This document shows, one piece after another, positions 7,359 to 13,742 of a DNA stretch of 23,675 nucleotides (the first letter of the stretch is position 1; the number at the start of each line of letters is the position of its first letter). This DNA is from M3007 sp041736625 (lineage in GTDB: Bacteria > Bacteroidota > Bacteroidia > Chitinophagales > Saprospiraceae), in assembly GCA_041736625.1 (NCBI GenBank), contig JBGSTG010000100.1:1-23675 (forward strand), written 5' to 3'. The translations under genes and the position numbers were made by a program. The notes under the pieces were generated by a model. It was not told the DNA's origin. It did not search any database and saw only the letters and a program-made list of their open reading frames with translations.

Positions 7359-9491
7359 TCAATTTGCTTTGAAAACAGAATCGTCCACGCCCTGATTCAC
7401 CTTAATCTCGGTGATCTGTGCCTTTAACGGAATGGGCATGGCGCCGGAAATGGTCAGTGTGTGGGGGAATTGCACGCCGTTAACCGGTTTATAATCGCTG
7501 AAATCAGTGATGATCGTGGCGCTCTGGTCGCCGGCGCCCTGGGTGCTGATTTCCCGGATTTTCAGGCTCGTGGCCATGTCGTAGTACTCGGTGGTTTCCT
7601 TGTTGTCGGGGCGTTTGACCTGCACAACATAGGCGTTTTTGCCCTCCACGTTTTCTACGCCTTTGAGCGTCAGGGTGTAACCCTTAGACTTATAGCCGGC
7701 CTCCTTGCAAAAGGCCGCCTGTTCCTTCAAATCGTCGAGTTCACTGCCGGTTACCTCCTGGGCGCCACCGGGTCCGACGGCGTAGCCTTTGGCGCCGTCG
7801 TACACTTGTTTGGACATCGTCTGACCGTTCATGGACACCTCGGTAGCTACCTTGGCATTGTCTTTTTGCACGGTGCGAATGATCATGTCCATCCCCGGGC
7901 CGAGGGATACGGTGGCTTTGGCGTCGGCGTCTTTCCATTTCTGGATGGCGGCGGCGCCCCCGATGGCGTTCACGTAGTCGTCGACCACTTGCTGGGCGGT
8001 GAGGCCTGCGGGCACGGCAACCTTGATATCGTCCAACGGCTTGCCATAGATGTCGTAAAAGTTGACTTTGCCACTTTTGGCAAACGGCTTGAGCCGGTCG
8101 GCTACGTCTTCCTTGTTGCCGACAACCAGGATGTGAGCATTGTCGGGTTTGATGTACTTTTGGGCCATGGCCTGCACCTCGTCGGCGGTCACACTTTGCA
8201 GGCGTTCGAGGTATTTTTCGTAGTAATCGGCAGGCAGGTTGTAGCGCGCGGTGTTGAGCGCAAAGCGGGCCACCGTGCCGGGCTGTTCGAGGCTGGCGGA
8301 GAAGTTGCCGGTCAGCACGTTTTTCACCACCTGCAGTTCGTCGGCAGCCACTTTTTCGGTGCGCAGGCGATTCAGTTCCTTCATAAATTCGATGATGGAG
8401 CTGTCGGTAACGGCGTTGCGCACGCTGGCGGTGGCGTTGAAGTTGCCGACCAGCTCATCCGCGGACAGGCCCGTGCGGGCGCCGTAGGTGTATCCCTTCC
8501 CTTCGCGCAGGTTGGCATTGACGCGGCTGTTGAAATAGCCGCCCAGCAGGGTATTCATTACGCTGGAGGGAATGGCGTCGGGCGTGCCCGGCTTGAGGTC
8601 GACCGGGTAGGTGATGTTGATGACCGACTGCACGGCGCCGGGCTTATGGACAAAGTCGACCTGCGACTGGGCCGGGGCCTGCGGCACAGCGTACGTGTGC
8701 TGCGGCACATCGCCTTTGGCCCAGTTGCCGAAGTATTTTTGCGCGTATTTTTCTGCCTGGGCCTTGGTGATGTCGCCCACACAAACAAAGTACGAAGTGT
8801 TGGGTTTGAAATAGGTTCCGTAGTGCTTTTTGATCTTGTCCAGGTCAATTTTTTGCAGGGTTTCCTCCGTCATGTTTTCGCCGTAGGGATGCCCTTTGCC
8901 ATACCGAAGCACGTTGCCCACGTTTCCGGCGATGGCGTCTGCGTTGTCTTTTTCAGTTTGCAGACCGCTTTCGGTGCGTTTTTTAGACTTGGTGAGTTCG
9001 TCCTCCGGGAAGGCGGGGTTCAGCAACACGTCCGACATGATCTCGAGCAATTTGTCGGAATGTTTGGTCAGACAAGAGCCGTTGACGCCGTTGGCGGAAG
9101 TGAACATATTGGCGCCGATAAAATCAATGGCTTCGTCTATCTGGGGTTTGGTGCGCGTTTTGGTTCCCTTTCCGAGCAGGTCGCCCATCATCTGGACATA
9201 ACCGGCGGCGTCGCCTTCTACGAGCGGGTCGGTATCGACAAAAATCTGATAGCTGACCCTCGGGAGTTTGTGGTTTTCTACTACGATCACTTTCAAGCCG
9301 TTGCTCAAGGTGATTGTTTCAGCTTTGCCGATCTGGATTTTCGGCGCTTCGCCTGCTTGTGGAGCGGCTTTGCGCACGTCTCCCGTGGGTGTTGGAATTT
9401 TGGGCGCTTTGCCTGCGGGTTGTTGTCCGGACAACTGCAATCCGGCCAACAGCAGGCCACAGGTTATAATGGAAAAAATTGCTTGTTTCAT
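7359..9491 (-). CDS. M16-family peptidase-like protein lacking the zinc motif, with a C-terminal LolA/LppX-like domain
   Basis: A 710-aa protein with a signal peptide (MKQAIFSIITCGLLLAGLQL) and a Pro-rich linker. The M16 (insulinase/processing-peptidase) region covers about 55-480, beginning ETITLSNGLKVIVVENH. Where active members have HxxEH, this one reads Q100-MM-G103-D104, followed by the conserved LLGKGT, so it should not bind catalytic zinc. About 215 residues after this (from QQVVDDYVNAIGGAAAIQKW) resemble periplasmic lipoprotein-carrier folds of the LolA/LppX type; this is tentative. The family often works as pairs of one active and one inactive subunit, and the active one lies 72 bp upstream. 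The protein is expected in the periplasm or at the outer membrane. Confidence 0.85.
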   Translation of the reverse strand: MKQAIFSIITCGLLLAGLQLSGQQPAGKAPKIPTPTGDVRKAAPQAGEAPKIQIGKAETITLSNGLKVIVVENHKLPRVSYQIFVDTDPLVEGDAAGYVQMMGDLLGKGTKTRTKPQIDEAIDFIGANMFTSANGVNGSCLTKHSDKLLEIMSDVLLNPAFPEDELTKSKKRTESGLQTEKDNADAIAGNVGNVLRYGKGHPYGENMTEETLQKIDLDKIKKHYGTYFKPNTSYFVCVGDITKAQAEKYAQKYFGNWAKGDVPQHTYAVPQAPAQSQVDFVHKPGAVQSVINITYPVDLKPGTPDAIPSSVMNTLLGGYFNSRVNANLREGKGYTYGARTGLSADELVGNFNATASVRNAVTDSSIIEFMKELNRLRTEKVAADELQVVKNVLTGNFSASLEQPGTVARFALNTARYNLPADYYEKYLERLQSVTADEVQAMAQKYIKPDNAHILVVGNKEDVADRLKPFAKSGKVNFYDIYGKPLDDIKVAVPAGLTAQQVVDDYVNAIGGAAAIQKWKDADAKATVSLGPGMDMIIRTVQKDNAKVATEVSMNGQTMSKQVYDGAKGYAVGPGGAQEVTGSELDDLKEQAAFCKEAGYKSKGYTLTLKGVENVEGKNAYVVQVKRPDNKETTEYYDMATSLKIREISTQGAGDQSATIITDFSDYKPVNGVQFPHTLTISGAMPIPLKAQITEIKVNQGVDDSVFKAN

Positions 9492-9563
9492 GTATTGTTG
9501 ATGGTTGTTGGATCAATGTAGATGGGTCTCAAGGGGTCAACCAGGCATAATGAAACCGGAAAC

Positions 9564-10883
9564 TCAGGGTTGTTTCTGCTTGGGCATCCAGTAAAGCACA
9601 ACGCGGTTGGAGGGCTTGAAGTAATCCCGGGCTACGCGGCGGATGTCTTCGCGGGTGACCTTGCGGTAGCGCTCCAGTTCCGTATTGATGAGGTTGGCAT
9701 CCCCGAAGTACATTTCGTAGTTGGCAAGGCTCTCGGCAATTCCTGCAACGGAGTTGTTGGCGGTCACAAAATCGGCCTCCACCTGATTCTGTATTTTTTG
9801 AAATTCCGTTTCGGGGATCAGGTTGTTTTGCAAGTCGGCGATGATGGCATCGATTTCCTTTTCCAGGTCGGGCAGTTGCACACCCATGTTGGCGATGGCG
9901 AACATGATGTTCACACCCGGATTTTCCAGTTCCAGAGGAAAAGAGCCGGAGGTAAGCGCCATTTGTTTGTCATCCACCAGAATCTTGTTCATGCGGCTGC
10001 TCTCGCCCTGGCTGAGCAGGGTGCCGAGCATTTTAACGGCGTAGATGTCGGGCGTGCCCTGGGCAGGGATGCGGTAGGTCATCACGAGTGCGGGGAGCTG
10101 GACGTTGTCGAACACGGTATCGCGCACCTCTTTTTTCAGTGGCGGCTCTACGATGTTGGGGCGGTATATGGTGCCTTTGCCGCGGGGGATGCTTTTGAAA
10201 TAAATGTCGATGAGCTTTTTGGTCTGCTCGATGTCGATGTCGCCGGCAATGCTCAGAATGGCGTTGTCGGGGCGGTAGAAATCGGCGTAGAACTGTTTGT
10301 AATCGGCTTCCACGGCGGCGTCGAGGTGTTCCATCGAACCGATGACCGAGCTTTTGTACGGGTGCACGGTGTATGCGCGCGACATGGCCTCTTCGAGCAA
10401 TTTGCCGTAGGGGCGGTTGTCGATGCGCTGGCGGCGCTCTTCCTTGACTACCTGGCGTTGGGTTTCGATGCCCACATTTTCCACCTTGGCGTGCAGCATG
10501 CGCTCGCTTTCGAGCCATAGCCCCAGGGCGAGTTGGTTGCTGGGCAGCACTTCGTAATAATAGGTGCGATCGTAGGTGGTGTTGGCGTTGTTCAGACCGC
10601 CAGCGTTGTTGATGTAGTCGTCGAACTGCCCGCGGGGGATGTTCTCAGAGCCTTCAAACAGCAAGTGTTCGAAAAAGTGGGCAAAACCCGTGCGGTCGGG
10701 TTTTTCGTTTTTCGAACCCACGTGGTACATAACCGAGACCGCGACGATGGGCGTCGAATGGTCTTCGTGCAGGAGGACTTTCAGGCCGTTTGGCAATTCA
10801 TACTCGACGAAACGGATGTTCTGGGCCGTCAACAAGGATATGGACCCTGACAGGAAGGCCATAAAGAAAAGTAGTCGATTCAT
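9564..10883 (-). CDS. Zinc-dependent peptidase of family M16 (active subunit)
   Basis: A 439-aa protein with a signal peptide (MNRLLFFMAFLSGSISLLTA). The inverted zinc motif is H69-FF-E72-H73, inside GFAHFFEHLLFEGS. The third ligand is probably E149, 76 residues further on, in VVKEERRQRIDN, which fits M16 spacing. The C-terminal half is the second M16 domain, including the SSRMNKIL region. Predicted to be a periplasmic metalloprotease that degrades small proteins or peptides, probably pairing with the inactive M16-like protein 72 bp downstream. ATG 10883 is chosen because it begins a clean signal peptide; the frame is open upstream but reads as non-protein sequence. A weak -7 element (CACCTTTG, one mismatch) lies at 10938-10931. 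Confidence 0.93.
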   Translation of the reverse strand: MNRLLFFMAFLSGSISLLTAQNIRFVEYELPNGLKVLLHEDHSTPIVAVSVMYHVGSKNEKPDRTGFAHFFEHLLFEGSENIPRGQFDDYINNAGGLNNANTTYDRTYYYEVLPSNQLALGLWLESERMLHAKVENVGIETQRQVVKEERRQRIDNRPYGKLLEEAMSRAYTVHPYKSSVIGSMEHLDAAVEADYKQFYADFYRPDNAILSIAGDIDIEQTKKLIDIYFKSIPRGKGTIYRPNIVEPPLKKEVRDTVFDNVQLPALVMTYRIPAQGTPDIYAVKMLGTLLSQGESSRMNKILVDDKQMALTSGSFPLELENPGVNIMFAIANMGVQLPDLEKEIDAIIADLQNNLIPETEFQKIQNQVEADFVTANNSVAGIAESLANYEMYFGDANLINTELERYRKVTREDIRRVARDYFKPSNRVVLYWMPKQKQP

Positions 10884-11012
10884 GTTTATCAATGCATTTA
10901 TTGGACGATCGGAAATTCGACGCCAAGATGCAAAGGTGAAGCAAAAACCGCCCACCTTGTTCGATGAACAACGGTTAAAATTAGCCGAATACGCACAAAA
11001 CACCGAGGAATC

Positions 11013-11483
11013 CTAAATCACCTTGTCTGCGCACGACGACGAGGCGAACGCATCGGGTTTGGCTTTGAATTCAAAACCCATCGACAGGATGTAGCCCATG
11101 GCTTCCTTGAGCGCTACGTTGCTCTCAAAGGCCGGGTCGGTGTTGATGTCGGCATGCACTTCCAGGGCCACCTCGTACTGGTCGAGCAGGTGACAAAGAG
11201 AATAGGCCACTTCAACAGAGCGGCCTACTTCCAGAATCATGCGTTCGCGCAGGGTCATCTTGCGCTGGCTCCGGTCGTTCGAGATGAACATGAAGCCGCC
11301 GCGCTTCTCCCGCAGGAACACGATAACGGTGGCGAAGTGCACCTCCTCCGACATCACTTGTGAGTCGGTGCCGATGCAGACCTTGAGTTTGTAACCGTCA
11401 GCGGCTTCCCTCCGGATGGTGGCCTCCACCGCCTCCAGCAAGGGTTGTTCAATGCGCTGTCCGTTTAAACGTCTCCATTCCAT
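11013..11483 (-). CDS. YkuK/DUF458-family RNase H-like protein
   Basis: A 156-aa protein, full length for the family. CIGTDSQVMSEEVHFATVIV with the Asp of GTDSQ, then LREKRGGFMFIS, ERMILEVGRSVEVAYSL, and HADINTDPAFESN with further acidic residues, form the RNase H-fold pattern of YkuK/DUF458. Biochemical function is unproven; an RNase H-like nuclease is the family prediction. No signal peptide, so cytosolic. It lies 129 bp upstream of the M16 peptidase gene on the same strand. A -7 element (TAAATTTG) is 152 bp upstream, at 11642-11635. Confidence 0.85.
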   Translation of the reverse strand: MEWRRLNGQRIEQPLLEAVEATIRREAADGYKLKVCIGTDSQVMSEEVHFATVIVFLREKRGGFMFISNDRSQRKMTLRERMILEVGRSVEVAYSLCHLLDQYEVALEVHADINTDPAFESNVALKEAMGYILSMGFEFKAKPDAFASSSCADKVI

Positions 11484-11634
11484 AAAACAAAAGGCTTATG
11501 GTTTAAAAATGACTTTGGTAAAACACCCTTAAAGTTCAGAGAGTTCCAGGTACAGCGCCGGAGAGGTTTGGTTCAGGAACCTATCGGGAATGCAAGAGAA
11601 ACTTGCCATTTCCGGCGCCCTAACAATGAATGAT

Positions 11635-11642
11635 CAAATTTA
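11635..11642 (-). promoter_or_regulatory. Possible -7 element upstream of the YkuK-family gene
   Basis: On the minus strand TAAATTTG fits TAnnTTTG exactly, in the AT-rich 231-bp gap between the AraC regulator and the YkuK gene. No good -33 TTG is present, and the implied leader of about 150 nt is long, so the call is weak. Confidence 0.25.
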
Positions 11643-11714
11643 CGCAGGACTTTGATATAAAGCATAAAATCCACACAATTTTAACAATAACTTTATCTTG
11701 ATAAATCCGGGCGC

Positions 11715-13220
11715 TTACTTTTTGAGCAGCAGAGCGTCGTCTCCAAAATAATCGCGGAACGCTTTGGCAAAGCTGCCGGGCGAGCTGAAGCCCACCAGCT
11801 CGGCCACCACCTGGGGCGGGGCGGCGCGCTTTTCGAGCAACACTTTGGCCTTTTCGAGGCGCAACTCCCGAATGAGCTGTTGTGGGTCGCGGCCGGTCAG
11901 CGCAAGCAGCTTGCGAACGAAGTGAGGCCGGGTGAGCTGGAGTTGCCGCGACAGATCTTCCGGCAGATAATCGGGGTTCGACAAATTGGCTTCCACACAT
12001 TCCAGCACTTTTTGCAGAAATAAATCGGGAACAGCGGTGCGCCATTCGGTGAAGTACAGGTGCAGGTGTCGGTCGAACAGCCGGTGTTGTTGCTTGCGGG
12101 TCTGGAACAGTTGGTCCACCTGCTGGTACAGCTCGTCGTCGGGCAAGGGTCGCACAAACCACGTGTCGGCCCCTGCCCGGCGGGCGTCGAGTTGGGCTTC
12201 AGCGCCGTGGTTTTCGACCAGCAGGATCACGGGAATGTGGTTGGTGCGATCGCTCAGCTTGATCTGGCGCACCACCTCGATGCCGGTATGTCCATTTAGT
12301 ACGGCGTCGCAAATGATCAGGTCGGGCAGCAGGTCGCCGGCCCGCAGCAGCGCCTCGTTGGGCGTAGTTGCCGTCTCCACCCGAAATCGGTCGGACAACA
12401 GCGATTTGAGGTACAACGAGATGGGGCGGTTGGGCTCGATCAACAGCGCAACGTGTTCGGGCTGCCCGGAAGCGTGCCGCACCGAATCGGGCAACCCGGC
12501 AGCCAGGGGCTCCGTCCGCGACAGGGCCAGGCCGGCAGCCGCTTTTTCTAGTCCAATTTCCTGCTCCCGCCGTACCCACCGGTTTTTCCAACGGCGGTGG
12601 CTGCGCCCCCACGCCAGCAACAGCAGCATAAACAAACCCAGTGTGGTGGCCACGGCGCCCGCAAGCGCGTTCGAATCAACCAACCAATGACGGCTATTCG
12701 ACTGCCGGACCACATGCAGTAGCAAGGCCAGCGAGTCGCGCTCCCGCACCAGCGCACGCGCGGACAACGCTTGCTGGCGCGACTGCCACGCCTGGAGCGC
12801 CGCATCATGCGCGTATCGAACCCTTTCCCGGTCGGCTTCCCGGCCCCATACCGCGAAACATTTTTCCAGGGATGCATACAATTGAACCTGAAGGGCGGGG
12901 TCTTTTAGCTGGCGGGCGTCCGACTCTGCCTTGGCAAACAGATTGCCGGCAGACTCCCGGTCCTTATTCTCCCAAAAAACGCCGTTCATCACCTGCAGCG
13001 CTTCGGCCGAGCAGGGGATATGCCGGGTTTCCAGATAACCCATCAGCGACATCGCCTCCAGTTGGGCGCGCTCCAGGTGGTCGCTTTTATGGAGCTGTTT
13101 CAGCACCCCTACCCGAAGAGCCAGCGAGTCGGCCCAGGCCGACTGCGACTGCGCAGGCGAGGCCAACCCGCACAGGCCGAGAACCAACAGCGCAAATCGG
13201 ATGTTTCCTACAGCGTTCAC
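11715..13220 (-). CDS. Membrane-anchored AraC-type regulator with a degenerate receiver domain and no kinase domain
   Basis: A 501-aa protein: signal peptide (1-26, ending AQSQ), helical TPR-like periplasmic region (about 30-180), one transmembrane helix (185-204), short cytoplasmic helix, receiver domain (256-372), and an AraC/XylS helix-turn-helix (403-495, ending GFSSPGSFAKAFRDYFG). Bacteroidota hybrid two-component regulators share this order but carry a histidine kinase between membrane and receiver; none is here. In the receiver, Asp305 (IICDAVLNG) is kept, but the acidic pair is reduced to E262-P, the Thr/Ser position is V335, and the Lys position is Arg (FVRPL, R357). Phosphorylation by another kinase or phosphate-independent signalling is therefore plausible (inference). 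The start is GTG 13220; no in-frame ATG lies near. It diverges from ccmE. Confidence 0.85.
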   Translation of the reverse strand: MNAVGNIRFALLVLGLCGLASPAQSQSAWADSLALRVGVLKQLHKSDHLERAQLEAMSLMGYLETRHIPCSAEALQVMNGVFWENKDRESAGNLFAKAESDARQLKDPALQVQLYASLEKCFAVWGREADRERVRYAHDAALQAWQSRQQALSARALVRERDSLALLLHVVRQSNSRHWLVDSNALAGAVATTLGLFMLLLLAWGRSHRRWKNRWVRREQEIGLEKAAAGLALSRTEPLAAGLPDSVRHASGQPEHVALLIEPNRPISLYLKSLLSDRFRVETATTPNEALLRAGDLLPDLIICDAVLNGHTGIEVVRQIKLSDRTNHIPVILLVENHGAEAQLDARRAGADTWFVRPLPDDELYQQVDQLFQTRKQQHRLFDRHLHLYFTEWRTAVPDLFLQKVLECVEANLSNPDYLPEDLSRQLQLTRPHFVRKLLALTGRDPQQLIRELRLEKAKVLLEKRAAPPQVVAELVGFSSPGSFAKAFRDYFGDDALLLKK

Positions 13221-13298
13221 CAGGTTTAAAAGTTGGGTAAATGTATGGTTTTCGAAACGTTTGACGAAATGAAGACACGAAAGCTACGGATCGACCCT

Positions 13299-13306
13299 TA
13301 ACTTTG
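13299..13306 (+). promoter_or_regulatory. Bacteroidota-type -7 element of ccmE-ccmF
   Basis: TAACTTTG matches TAnnTTTG exactly and ends 20 bp before the ATG at 13327. No clear -33 element was found. It lies in the 106-bp gap shared with the divergent AraC-type regulator. Confidence 0.5.
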
Positions 13307-13326
13307 TGCAAAATTGTGTCTGCAAG

Positions 13327-13719
13327 ATGAAAAAATCCCACATATTGGCTATTGCCCTTGTCGCAGTCGGCATAGCCATTCTGATTTCCGCCAGCCAGGA
13401 TGTGACTACTTACGCAACCTTCTCCCAGGCTGCCGCCAGCGGAGATCGCGTCAAACTGGTGGGACAACTGGTTAAAGATCAGTCCGTTGAATACAACCCG
13501 GAAAAAGACCCCAACTTTCTCGCTTTTTACCTGCAAGACGAGGCCGGGGAGGTACGCCGCGTGGTGCTGCGCGCGGGCAAACCCCAGGATTTCGAGCGCT
13601 CCGAACAGATCGTGCTCACCGGCGCCATGCGCGGAGACCAGTTCGAGGCCAACGACATGCTGCTGAAATGCCCGTCAAAATACGAGCAGCAGGAGATTTA
13701 CGTACAGGAGCAATCCTGA
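13327..13719 (+). CDS. ccmE: Cytochrome c maturation heme chaperone CcmE, CxxxY variant
   Basis: A 130-aa protein with an N-terminal membrane anchor (ILAIALVAVGIAILISAS, about 6-23) and an OB-fold periplasmic domain. Recognisable parts are the GDRVKLVGQLVKD strand, FYLQDEAGEVRRVVLRAG, and IVLTGAMRGDQFEANDMLLK. Classical CcmE binds heme covalently through His in HxxxY; here the site reads C115-PSK-Y119. This CxxxY form is known from a variant System I in Desulfovibrio and archaea, and I recall it in other Bacteroidota. Role: accept heme and pass it to CcmF. ATG 13327 is chosen over an upstream GTG (13306), which lies within the -7 promoter element. ccmF starts 23 bp after the stop. Confidence 0.93.
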   Translation: MKKSHILAIALVAVGIAILISASQDVTTYATFSQAAASGDRVKLVGQLVKDQSVEYNPEKDPNFLAFYLQDEAGEVRRVVLRAGKPQDFERSEQIVLTGAMRGDQFEANDMLLKCPSKYEQQEIYVQEQS

Positions 13720-13742
13720 TTTAGAACCTTTGTAAATAGTCT

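Noticed and set aside
7359..9491. Calling the longer M16 protein a functional protease
   Set aside because: The zinc motif positions are Q, G and D instead of H, E and H, so catalysis is unlikely.
7461..9521. 686-codon open frame antisense to the M16-like gene
   Set aside because: It mirrors a gene with clear family motifs on the other strand. The translation is His/Val/Gly-rich without any motif, as expected from a high-GC antisense frame.
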